A stretch of 64,000 nt of DNA. Source: Alistipes sp. (GTDB lineage: Bacteria > Bacteroidota > Bacteroidia > Bacteroidales > Rikenellaceae). Shown in pieces: positions 8,042-16,567 of this stretch. Numbering within the stretch: position 1 is the first letter of the stretch; each line of letters opens with the position of its first letter. A model generated the notes under the pieces. It worked only from the letters and a program-made list of their open reading frames with translations. It made no database searches and was not told where the DNA came from. The DNA is taken from assembly GCA_020026415.1 (NCBI GenBank), contig JAHHQL010000001.1, positions 1 to 64,000 on the forward strand, in the 5' to 3' direction. Position numbers and translations under genes: made by a program.

Positions 8042-10282
8042 ATGATGTCTGTCAGAACATTTAAACTTGCACTGGTCTGCCTCGCAGGGCTGCTTTCGGC
8101 AATGCCCCTTTCGGCGCAGGTCACTCCGGTGCGTCGTGCCAAGGCACAGGCCGATATTTTGGTTACGACCTCCGATCCCGCGGATCTTCGTGCGGCGCAT
8201 CTTTTACAGGACTTCCTTCACCGCATTTCGGGTGCGACGCTTGATGTGCTGCGTCCCGAACAAATCTTGCGTAAGCCCTCCAAGGGCGACATTCTGATCG
8301 GTAACGGATTGTCGAACGCGGCACTGGTTACCGATAAGATCACCGAGGACGGCTTCCGCATCTCGACCGGAGATGGTTTCCTGAGAATTGTGTCGGGCGG
8401 CGATAAAGGCTCGATCTACGGCGTGGTCACTCTTTTGGAGCGTTACCTCGGTGTCCGGTATTGGGGCGAAAACGAATATTCGCTCACCCCAAGCGACGAA
8501 ATCTCGTTCCCCAAGATGGATTTCGTGGAAAATCCTGCTTTCCGCTATCGCCAGAGCCAGTTCTACGGCATGAAAAACGACTCGATCTATAAGATGTGGA
8601 TGCGTTTGGAGGAGCCGTCCGAGGTTTTTGCCGCCACCTATTGGGTGCATACTTTCGATAAATTGCTGCCCTCGTCCCGCTACGGCAGGGAACATCCCGA
8701 ATATTACTCCTATTTCGGCGGGAAACGCCATCCGGGTAAGGCGAGCCAGTGGTGTCTGTCGAATGACGAAGTGTTCGAGATTGTTGCCGAACGGGTCGAT
8801 TCGATCTTCAAGGCACATCCCGAATGCGACATGATCGCCGTGAGCCAGAACGACGGAAACTATACGCAGTGTCAGTGTCCGGAGTGCAGTGCCGTCGATA
8901 AATACGAGGAGGCTTATTCGGGATCGGTCGTGCGTTTCGTGAATAAATTGGCGGAACGCTTCCCCGAAAAACGCTTCGCCACACTGGCATACCTCTATAC
9001 GATGAAACCGCCCAAGCACGTCAGGCCGCGTGAGAACGTGACCATCATGTTGTGCGACATCGACTGCAAACGCGAAGTGCCGCTGACCGAAAACGCTTCG
9101 GGACGTCAGTTTGTCGAGGCCTTGGAGGGGTGGAGTGCCATCACGGACAATATTTTCGTGTGGGACTACGGCATCAACTTCGACAATATGGTTGCTCCCT
9201 TCCCCAATTTCCATATCTTGGCCGACAACATCCGCCTGTTCCACAAGAACCATGTGACGATGCACTTCTCGCAGATTGCAAGTTCGCGCGGCGGTGATTT
9301 TGCCGAGTTGCGTACATGGCTCGTGTCGCATCTGATGTGGAATCCCGAACGGAATCCCGATGATCTGATGCACGAATTTCTGGACGGTTACTACGGCGAT
9401 GCTGCTCCGTTTATTTATCAATATATCAAGATGATGGAAGGTGCGCTTCTCTCAAGCGACGTGCCTCTGTGGATCTACGATTCGCCCGTGTCGCACAAGC
9501 ACGGCATGTTGCGTTCGCGCCTCATGAAACGCTATTCGGCTCTGTTCGATCAGGCGGAGAAAGCCGTTGAGGCGGACAGCACGCTTCTTGCCCGCGTACA
9601 GCGCACGCGTCTCCCCCTGATGTTCGCCGAACTGGAGATCGCCCGTACCGAGCAGGAGAAGGATTTCGAGGATCTGACCCGCAAACTCAACCGCTTCGAG
9701 GAGCAGACCGCCCGTTTCGGGGTCGCCACGCTCAATGAGCGCGGCAATACCCCGCAGGACTACTGCCGTCTGTACCGCGAACGCTATATGCCCCGCAGGG
9801 AGAAGAGCCTTGCGCTGGGGGCGCGTGTGATTTTTCTGGACGAACCCACGCAGCAACGTTACCGCGACATCGCCACGACGGCACTCACGGACGGCCTGTT
9901 CGGCGGTCAGACCTATCAGGATTCGTGGGTCGGCTGGGAAGGCATCGACGCGGGATTTGTGGTGGATCTGGGCGAGGTGAAGAAGATCCACTCCGTCGAG
10001 ACCGATTTCCTGCACCAGATCGGGGCATGGATCCTGGCACCGCTCGGCGTGTCGTATGAATTTTCCGAGGACGGCGAAAACTTTACCCGCCCCGTGCATT
10101 ACGACCTTCAGGAGGAACGCGCCAATCAGGTACTCTTCAAGGGCGTGAAACATACGCTGCGCGAACCTGCTTCGGTGCGTTACATCCGCATCCGTGTGAC
10201 GGGTACGAAAACCTGCCCCCAATGGCACTACGGTGTGGGACACCCCTGCTGGTTCTTTATCGACGAGGTGACTGTACTCTAA
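8042..10282 (+). CDS. Secreted DUF4838 / alpha-glucuronidase-like glycoside hydrolase with C-terminal F5/8C-type domain
   Basis: A 746-residue exported protein (signal peptide 1-25, cleaved after LSAQ). Residues ~30-160 resemble the alpha/beta domain that precedes the barrel in GH67 and GH20 enzymes, including GSIYGVVTLLERYLGVRYWGENE. Residues ~170-500 fit the DUF4838 TIM-barrel region, with VSQNDGNYTQCQCPEC and FVWDYGINFDNMVAPFPN. The C-terminus (~620-746) is a discoidin-like (F5/8 type C) sugar-binding domain ending WFFIDEVTVL. Family members are thought to act on uronic-acid or hexosamine glycans; the substrate is not proven. It sits directly behind a transporter gene and ends at a strong terminator. 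Of the adjacent ATG codons at 8042 and 8045 the first was taken. Confidence 0.8.
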   Translation: MMSVRTFKLALVCLAGLLSAMPLSAQVTPVRRAKAQADILVTTSDPADLRAAHLLQDFLHRISGATLDVLRPEQILRKPSKGDILIGNGLSNAALVTDKITEDGFRISTGDGFLRIVSGGDKGSIYGVVTLLERYLGVRYWGENEYSLTPSDEISFPKMDFVENPAFRYRQSQFYGMKNDSIYKMWMRLEEPSEVFAATYWVHTFDKLLPSSRYGREHPEYYSYFGGKRHPGKASQWCLSNDEVFEIVAERVDSIFKAHPECDMIAVSQNDGNYTQCQCPECSAVDKYEEAYSGSVVRFVNKLAERFPEKRFATLAYLYTMKPPKHVRPRENVTIMLCDIDCKREVPLTENASGRQFVEALEGWSAITDNIFVWDYGINFDNMVAPFPNFHILADNIRLFHKNHVTMHFSQIASSRGGDFAELRTWLVSHLMWNPERNPDDLMHEFLDGYYGDAAPFIYQYIKMMEGALLSSDVPLWIYDSPVSHKHGMLRSRLMKRYSALFDQAEKAVEADSTLLARVQRTRLPLMFAELEIARTEQEKDFEDLTRKLNRFEEQTARFGVATLNERGNTPQDYCRLYRERYMPRREKSLALGARVIFLDEPTQQRYRDIATTALTDGLFGGQTYQDSWVGWEGIDAGFVVDLGEVKKIHSVETDFLHQIGAWILAPLGVSYEFSEDGENFTRPVHYDLQEERANQVLFKGVKHTLREPASVRYIRIRVTGTKTCPQWHYGVGHPCWFFIDEVTVL

Positions 10283-10287
10283 AGAAT

Positions 10288-10325
10288 GGCGGACGGCGGA
10301 AAAACTGCCGTCCGCATTTTTTTTG
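10288..10325 (+). terminator. Terminator after the DUF4838 glycosidase gene
   Basis: 9-bp stem GCGGACGGC/GCCGTCCGC, short loop, then a run of eight or more T. Confidence 0.92.
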
Positions 10326-10394
10326 AGGAAATCCGACCGTTTCCCGAAAACGATCTGCGAATTGTTTTTTTCGGACAAATAGCCTGCCGGATGC

Positions 10395-10425
10395 TTGCAA
10401 CACCCGAAAATTTAGCCTAATTTTG
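10395..10425 (+). promoter_or_regulatory. Promoter of the TonB receptor / OB-fold lipoprotein operon
   Basis: TTG (10395-10397), a 20-base spacer, then TAATTTTG (10418-10425). The leader to the ATG at 10631 would be about 200 bases, long enough for a structured regulatory RNA. Confidence 0.7.
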
Positions 10426-10630
10426 TAGAGGGAAAATGTTTTCGGACAGAGCCTTCCTGACATCCCCGCCCGGCGACAGATAAGGCGGCGAACGATATGG
10501 CAGGCGACCTTTTGGAATGAACTCCGGGAGGGAAAGGCGCAAGTCCCGATTCTTCGGAAAACCATGGAAAGAACTCATAAATTCGGATTCGTTATAAACC
10601 AATTAATTCATTTTCTAAACCATTAAAAGT

Positions 10631-13333
10631 ATGAGAAAACATTTACAACATTTCCTTATGATGGTTATGATGCTTTTGGGCGTAAGTTCGGTTTACGCAC
10701 AGCAGGCGACCGTCACGGGTAAGATCGTAGATGAAAACGGAGAGCCGATGGTCGGCGCTTCCGTTGTCGTCCCCTCCACCAAGCAGGGCGTCACCACGGA
10801 TGTAAACGGTATGTTCAAACTGATCACTTCCGGCAAGACGATCGAGATCAACTTCATGGGCTATGCAACCGTAGTCAGGGAGTTGAAAGGAGGAAAAACC
10901 GATTTCGGGGTGATCCGCATGGAACCCGATGCTGTTGCGATGGATGATGTCATCATCACGCAGTCGGTGGCCGTGCAACGCAAGACCCCCGTAGCCGTTT
11001 CGTCGGTCGATGCCGAACACATCACCTACAAACTCGGCGGTCAGGAGTTTCCCGAAATTCTGAAATCGACTCCCGGTGTATATGTGACCAAGCAGGGCGG
11101 CGGTTACGGCGACTCGAAAATCAACATGCGTGGTTTCCAGTCGGCAAACGTGGCCGTGATGATCAACGGTGTCCCCGTCAATGACATGGAGTGGGGCGGC
11201 GTATATTGGTCGAACTGGGCTGGTCTGTCGGACGTGACGCGCAGCATGCAGACACAGCGTGGTCTGGGCGCATCGAAGATCTCGTCGCCTTCGGTCGGCG
11301 GTACGGTGAACATCGTCACCAAGGGTATCGAGGCCAAGAAGGGCGGTGCGGTATCGTTCGGCGTGGGTAACGACGGACTCTACGATCTGGGCTTCAGCAT
11401 TTCGTCGGGTCTTACCAAAAACGGCTGGGCCATGACGCTGCTCGGATCGAAGCGTTGGGGCGACGGCTATGTGCAGGGTACCAAATTTGAGGCATATAAT
11501 TGGTTTGTAAACATTTCGAAGCGTATCAATCTGCATCACCAGATCTCTCTGACGGCGTTCGGCGCACCCCAGAAACACAACAAGCGTTCGGACGGTATGA
11601 ACATTGCGGCATGGGAGCGGGTTCGTAACTTTGTCGGAGAGGAGCGCATGTATCGCTACAATCCGAGTTACGGTTTTGACAAAAACGGTCAGGAGCGTTC
11701 GAACAATACGAACACCTACCACAAGCCTCAGATCTCGTTGAATCACCAGTGGGAGATCAACAGCCATTCGTCGTTATCGACCGCACTTTATATGTCGATC
11801 GGCCGTGGCGGTGGCTACAAAGGTCAGGGACGCGACGGTTATTCGCACACCAGTTGGTATGGAACGAGCCAGACGGGTAGTCTGAACTGGCAGTTCCGTA
11901 ATCCCGACGGAACCTTCGCTTACGACAAGATTCAGGAGATGAACGAGAAGAGCGAGAACGGTTCGAAGATGGCCATGTCGAAGGCGATCAACAACCACAT
12001 GTGGTACGGTCTGCTTTCGACCTATACGAACAAGTTGAACAAATCGTTGGAGTTCTCGGCCGGTGTCGATGTGCGTTATTATATCGGCGAACACAGCAAC
12101 GAACTGATCGACCTGTACAACGGTGAGTATTATATGGATGACGGCTCGCGCAAGTCGGTGAAACCCGAAAACAACGCCGCAGCCGCAGATCCCATGTGGA
12201 AAAACCAGAAACTTCAGGTCGGCGATAAGGTATATCGCGATTACGACGGCCACGTCCATCAGGAAGGCGTATTTGCCCAGTTGGAGTGGTCTCACAACCA
12301 GAAGATCAACGCCTTCGTATCGGGTTCGTTCTCGAATACGGGTTATTGGCGTGTCGATCGTTTCTACTATGATGCCGCTCATGCCGAGTCGGATCATGTG
12401 AACTTCCTCGGAGGAACCGTTAAGGCCGGTGTGAACTACAACATCAACGAATACAACAACGTATTCCTCAATGCCGGTTACATCAGCCGTGCGCCGTTCT
12501 TCTCCGGAGGTGCTTTCCTTCAAAGTACGACCAGTCACATGACCAACCCCGATGCCGTAAACGAGAAAGTCGCTTCGATCGAGTTGGGTTACGGTCTGCG
12601 CACCGAGAAATTCTCGTTGAACCTGAATGCTTACTACACCAAGTGGATGGATAAGTCGATGACACGTAGTTTCTACATTCCCGCTACGGATCAGACGGCT
12701 ACCCTGAACATGACGGGTGTCGATGCACTCCACATGGGTGTCGAGTTGGACTTCCGCTACAAGCCCACGCGCTGGATGGAACTGACCGGTATGCTCTCCG
12801 TAGGCGACTGGACATGGGACAGCAATGCCCGTGGTTATCTCTATGACAACTTCGGCCAGCCGCTCAACAGCCGCAACGAGCCCGCTTCGGGTATCATGGC
12901 CGAGGATCACGCATGGTATCAGTTGAATCAGAAGGGAGTGCGTGTCGGTGGTTCTGCGCAGACGACGGCAGCCGTGGGTCTGACGCTCCGTCCGATGAAG
13001 GATCTGAGAATCAGTGCCGACTGGAACGCCTATGCAGGCAACTACTCCGACTTCAAGGTCAAGGCCGACAAGATGCAGGCATTCAAGCCTCTGGAGGTCG
13101 GTAATCCGTGGAACATGCCTTGGGGACACCAGTTGGATCTTTCGGCATCGTATCGCTTCAAACTCGGTTCGGTGAAGGCCACGATCTATGGTAACGTCAA
13201 TAACGTATATGACTACCACTACATCATGGATGCCACGACCGATTTCCAGAGCGACGGTACATGGATGAACGCTTACAACGTATTCTATTCGTTCGGCCGT
13301 ACCTATACCGTAAGACTGAAAATTAACTTCTAA
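10631..13333 (+). CDS. TonB-dependent outer-membrane receptor (no SusD partner)
   Basis: A 900-residue outer-membrane protein. A signal peptide (1-24, ending VYAQQ) is followed by a CarboxypepD-regulatory-like domain (about 25-105, VTGKIVDENGEPMVGASVVV). Next come a plug domain (about 110-230; MRGFQSANVAVMINGVPVNDMEWGG) and a 22-strand beta-barrel ending in the aromatic strand FGRTYTVRLKINF. It lacks the long SusC form and there is no SusD gene; the next gene, 14 bases on, encodes a lipoprotein with OB-fold repeats that probably acts as its surface partner. The imported substrate is unknown. A leader of about 200 bases suggests post-transcriptional control. Confidence 0.88.
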   Translation: MRKHLQHFLMMVMMLLGVSSVYAQQATVTGKIVDENGEPMVGASVVVPSTKQGVTTDVNGMFKLITSGKTIEINFMGYATVVRELKGGKTDFGVIRMEPDAVAMDDVIITQSVAVQRKTPVAVSSVDAEHITYKLGGQEFPEILKSTPGVYVTKQGGGYGDSKINMRGFQSANVAVMINGVPVNDMEWGGVYWSNWAGLSDVTRSMQTQRGLGASKISSPSVGGTVNIVTKGIEAKKGGAVSFGVGNDGLYDLGFSISSGLTKNGWAMTLLGSKRWGDGYVQGTKFEAYNWFVNISKRINLHHQISLTAFGAPQKHNKRSDGMNIAAWERVRNFVGEERMYRYNPSYGFDKNGQERSNNTNTYHKPQISLNHQWEINSHSSLSTALYMSIGRGGGYKGQGRDGYSHTSWYGTSQTGSLNWQFRNPDGTFAYDKIQEMNEKSENGSKMAMSKAINNHMWYGLLSTYTNKLNKSLEFSAGVDVRYYIGEHSNELIDLYNGEYYMDDGSRKSVKPENNAAAADPMWKNQKLQVGDKVYRDYDGHVHQEGVFAQLEWSHNQKINAFVSGSFSNTGYWRVDRFYYDAAHAESDHVNFLGGTVKAGVNYNINEYNNVFLNAGYISRAPFFSGGAFLQSTTSHMTNPDAVNEKVASIELGYGLRTEKFSLNLNAYYTKWMDKSMTRSFYIPATDQTATLNMTGVDALHMGVELDFRYKPTRWMELTGMLSVGDWTWDSNARGYLYDNFGQPLNSRNEPASGIMAEDHAWYQLNQKGVRVGGSAQTTAAVGLTLRPMKDLRISADWNAYAGNYSDFKVKADKMQAFKPLEVGNPWNMPWGHQLDLSASYRFKLGSVKATIYGNVNNVYDYHYIMDATTDFQSDGTWMNAYNVFYSFGRTYTVRLKINF

Positions 13334-13347
13334 TCATCCCAAAAACT

Positions 13348-16038
13348 ATGAACAAGAATATATTCAAATATTTATTGGCTCTCGGAGCCGCCGGATTCAT
13401 GGTCGGATGCGAGACGGACTACTACAACGAGGAGTATCTCGACGGATGGAAGCCCGGCTGTGAGCCTGTTGATATACAGACCGTCAAATATACTCTGGAA
13501 GACGGCGACTACAAGGTCGTTGCAGGCAACAAGGCCAACATGGCACTTGCCGAGCAGAAGGGTGTCCTCGATGAATTGAAGGCTCTCTCGAAGAACAAAT
13601 GCTTCTCGAAGGCACTTCCCGCACAGGATTACCTGCCCGCATTCCTCAATGACCGTTATAATTATTATCTGTCGGACGGTTCGCGTGCGCTGGTTACCTA
13701 CAACGTACTCAACGAGGAGTTGTCCGAGAACATGAAGGGTGTGATGGCCGCTTCCGAATACAAGATCTCCAAGGACGACTACAAGTCGGTTTGGGGAGAG
13801 GAGATTACGGCCGATTACTTTACGCCCGGCAAGAGTGCCGAGATCTATATCCCCGGCATTCTGAAGAAGAGCATCAAAGATCCCGTCAAAGGCGATTTCG
13901 TGATCACCGAATACGCATTCTCGGCGACCGAGCCTTCGACCGGAAACGGTGGTGGAGACGAGCCCGGAGGCGAGACCGAAGAGACCTACGCCCAGATCGG
14001 TTCGCTGCTGAAGGGTCAGACGGTTGCCGTCAAAGGTACCGTATCGGCTGCTTATCAGCGTGGTTTCATCCTCGACGACGGAACGGGTGCCGTTCTGGTT
14101 TATCTTGACAAACAGCCCTCGAACTTCTCGCTGGGTGACATCGTTGAGGTGAAGGGTGAGGTCGGCGAGTACAACAACGGCCTCCAGTTCATGAAACCTG
14201 AGATGAAGTTGGTCGGCAAGACCGCCGATTTCAAGTTCCCCGCCGCAAAGACCATGACCAAGGCCGATTTCGAGGCCTTCGGTGCTGCTCCCAAGATCCT
14301 GTACGTAACCTTCGACGGTACGTTCTCGGCCGAGGATTCGGGCAAGGGCTTCTTCTACTATAATGTGGATGTCGATGGTGCAGGCATCAGCCTCTCGTAT
14401 GTATATCCCGGTCAGATCGACCACGCGCTCAACGGTCAGAAGGTGACAGTCACGGGTTATGCTTTCGCTTACAAGACCGACCGCAACTCGACCTATGTAA
14501 TGCCTACTTCGGTGGTTGCCGTGGGTCAGCAGCCCGCCACGACCCCGATCGGTATCGTGGCTTCGGCATCGGCCGAGGGTGACGCTTCGATCATCGGTCA
14601 GATTGCCGCCATGGACTTCGCTTCGTTCGTCGTAAACGACGGCACGGGTTCGGTACTCTGCTACTACAACGAGCGTCCCGCTTACAAGGTGGGTGACGTG
14701 TTGAAGGTTACGGGTCACTTCGCTCCTTACGGCGGCTTCATGCAGTTCAAAAATGCCGAGACCACGCTGATGGACGACAAACAGAACTTCACGCAGCCCG
14801 ATCCCGTTGCCCTGACCGCCGAGCAGATTGATCTTCTGCCCGAAGTACACACGTTGCAGTACATTACCCTGACGGGTAACGTCATCAAGGGTTATAAGGA
14901 TCGTCCCGAATTGGAGTTGGTCGGCACGAACATCTTCTCGTCGGTAAGCCTGAAGGCGGACGATGCGCTGGGTCTGACGGCCGATCTGATCGGTCAGCAG
15001 ATCACCATTAAGGGCTATCTCGTGGGTGTCTCGGTGGAGCATAAGAACATCACGGTGGTTGTTTCGGAGTTCGCTCCCGCAGGCACAACCGCCATGGTTA
15101 AGGCCGCTCGCGGCGAGAAACGCTACGGCATCTTCTCGTTCAACGGTGCATCGTGGGACGTTGCCAAGGATTGCCTTGCGGTGAATCCCAAGGATTACGA
15201 ACAGATGGGTAGCGAGCACGGTTCGTTCTCTGGTTCGTTCGCGCCCGATTCCTATCTGCCGCAGTTCCTCGGCATGAAGTTCCCCTACGCACAGGAGGGT
15301 GATGTGAAGGTGGTTGCTTACCTCTTCTACGACAAGTCGCAGGAGAAGAACGTAACCCGCGCCGACGAATATACCCGCACGGGTAACGTATGGACTAAGA
15401 CCGAGAAGACTTCGACTTTCGAGGGCCCGTTCAAGAAGATTTCGGGTGCTTGGAAATTCGATCCGAGCATGACGATCGTTCTCGATCCCGCAGGCAACGA
15501 GTTCACCGTGAACTTCATGCAGACGGCCGTCGATTGGGTATTCGCCAACATCGACCCCGCCAAGTATAAGGGCAAGTACGACAATACGGAGTACTACGCC
15601 GGTTACTCGTCGCACTACAAGAACATCAGTTGGAAGATTTTCGACATCCTGAAGTACTGGGGTGGCGAGGATAAGGCTGCCGAGGATATTTCGGCTTATG
15701 CCGACTACGAATCGGCCGACGAGGGCAAACGCCGCGCCGCATTCGAGGCCTTCTACAAGGAGATCGAGAAACGTACGGCCGAAGTTACGGCAGGTACGCT
15801 CAACCAACTCTACTCCGATGTGAAGATGATCGACGGTCTTGACGTGATCTATACGATTCAGGCCAAGATCTTCGCACCGCCCGTTGTCGATATTTCCGTA
15901 TCGGTTCCGACACACGAGTTCAAGTTCAAACTGGTCGGTGACGGCCGTTTCGAGTACATCGAAGGATCGTTCAAGGCTCTGGATCCCGCCTACGAACTGA
16001 TGAGTGCCGAGAACTTCCCCAAATACCAGCACCAGTAA
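13348..16038 (+). CDS. Large lipoprotein with OB-fold (DUF5689-like) repeats
   Basis: An 896-residue lipoprotein, with lipid Cys21 in FMVGCETD. The centre holds at least two OB-fold segments of the kind found in DUF5689 and bacterial YgiW/NirD-like proteins: VAVKGTVSAAYQRGFILDDGTGAVLVYL near 225, and a similar FVVNDGTGSVLCYYNERPAYKVGDVLKVTGHF near 430. Flanking these is a duplicated module seen near residues 35-190 and again after 590, recognisable by DYLPAFLNDRYNYYLSDGSR and SYLPQFLGMKFPYAQEGDVK. It follows a TonB receptor by 14 bases and very likely works with it as the surface-facing subunit. No nuclease or hydrolase motif was found. Domain naming is tentative. Confidence 0.72.
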   Translation: MNKNIFKYLLALGAAGFMVGCETDYYNEEYLDGWKPGCEPVDIQTVKYTLEDGDYKVVAGNKANMALAEQKGVLDELKALSKNKCFSKALPAQDYLPAFLNDRYNYYLSDGSRALVTYNVLNEELSENMKGVMAASEYKISKDDYKSVWGEEITADYFTPGKSAEIYIPGILKKSIKDPVKGDFVITEYAFSATEPSTGNGGGDEPGGETEETYAQIGSLLKGQTVAVKGTVSAAYQRGFILDDGTGAVLVYLDKQPSNFSLGDIVEVKGEVGEYNNGLQFMKPEMKLVGKTADFKFPAAKTMTKADFEAFGAAPKILYVTFDGTFSAEDSGKGFFYYNVDVDGAGISLSYVYPGQIDHALNGQKVTVTGYAFAYKTDRNSTYVMPTSVVAVGQQPATTPIGIVASASAEGDASIIGQIAAMDFASFVVNDGTGSVLCYYNERPAYKVGDVLKVTGHFAPYGGFMQFKNAETTLMDDKQNFTQPDPVALTAEQIDLLPEVHTLQYITLTGNVIKGYKDRPELELVGTNIFSSVSLKADDALGLTADLIGQQITIKGYLVGVSVEHKNITVVVSEFAPAGTTAMVKAARGEKRYGIFSFNGASWDVAKDCLAVNPKDYEQMGSEHGSFSGSFAPDSYLPQFLGMKFPYAQEGDVKVVAYLFYDKSQEKNVTRADEYTRTGNVWTKTEKTSTFEGPFKKISGAWKFDPSMTIVLDPAGNEFTVNFMQTAVDWVFANIDPAKYKGKYDNTEYYAGYSSHYKNISWKIFDILKYWGGEDKAAEDISAYADYESADEGKRRAAFEAFYKEIEKRTAEVTAGTLNQLYSDVKMIDGLDVIYTIQAKIFAPPVVDISVSVPTHEFKFKLVGDGRFEYIEGSFKALDPAYELMSAENFPKYQHQ

Positions 16039-16063
16039 ATCTTTCAAGGTGTTGGATCTTTCA

Positions 16064-16097
16064 AAGGGCGACCGAAGCAAATCGGTCGCCCTTTTTT
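16064..16097 (+). terminator. Terminator of the TonB receptor operon
   Basis: Perfect 12-bp stem AAGGGCGACCGA/TCGGTCGCCCTT with a 6-base loop, ending in a T run. Confidence 0.93.
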
Positions 16098-16447
16098 GTG
16101 TCGGTAGGAGTTTCTAAAAAAATACGGAACTCCCATACAATATTTATATAGGTTGGAATCCGCAGGGACGGAGGAGGGGCATTGCGTCGCATACGAAGAC
16201 CCGCTTCGGACTCTCTGAGAAGGTTTCATAAGGGATTTTTTCGCTGCGGAAACTCTTCCCGAACCCGTTCCCCGAATGAGATTCCCGGTCCCGGAGAAAA
16301 CTCTTCCGCGGAAAACCCCTTTTGCGGTTTTCCGCAGGAAATGGTCTCCTGTGCCATCCGGAGGCCGTTTTCGGATGAAGATTCCATGAAAAGACCGAAA
16401 AGAGGGCGTTTTTTTGTGAAAAATATTCGAAAATCAAATAAAATGCT

Positions 16448-16455
16448 TATATTTG
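16448..16455 (+). promoter_or_regulatory. -7 box TATATTTG for lipoprotein 3
   Basis: Exact TAnnTTTG match 112 bases before the start at 16568. There is no good TTG at the usual distance upstream. Confidence 0.5.
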
Positions 16456-16567
16456 TTCATGTGATTTGTTTTTTACGAGGTGAAGAGCCTAAAACTTCAG
16501 TTCGTAAAAAAGGATTTACGAAAGGACAAATTTTTTAATAATAACATTAAATTAAAAACAAACGCTT

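Larger units (their letters stand above)
10283..10630 (+). other. 348-bp intergenic region: terminator, promoter and long leader
   Basis: Holds the terminator at 10288 and the promoter at 10395, then a G+C-rich untranslated leader (about 10432-10600) with several short complementary stretches such as CGGGAGGG and AGTCCCG. I looked for cobalamin and TPP riboswitch core motifs and could not match either convincingly. No credible ORF was found. Confidence 0.5.
16039..16567 (+). other. 529-bp intergenic region before the lipoprotein array
   Basis: Contains the terminator at 16064, a perfect 10-bp inverted repeat (GCGGAAAACC at 16308-16317, GGTTTTCCGC at 16326-16335, no T run), and a -7 box at 16448. 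Small ORFs occur on both strands (16182-16538 and 16144-16437) but lack family resemblance or credible start context, so I do not call genes. Confidence 0.5.

Noticed and set aside
10440..10600. Possible cobalamin or TPP riboswitch in the TonB receptor leader
   Set aside because: The conserved core motifs could not be matched; kept only as an unidentified leader.
16182..16538. 118-codon ORF in the large gap before the array
   Set aside because: Very Arg-rich, no family resemblance, runs across the -7 box of the next gene; more likely chance.
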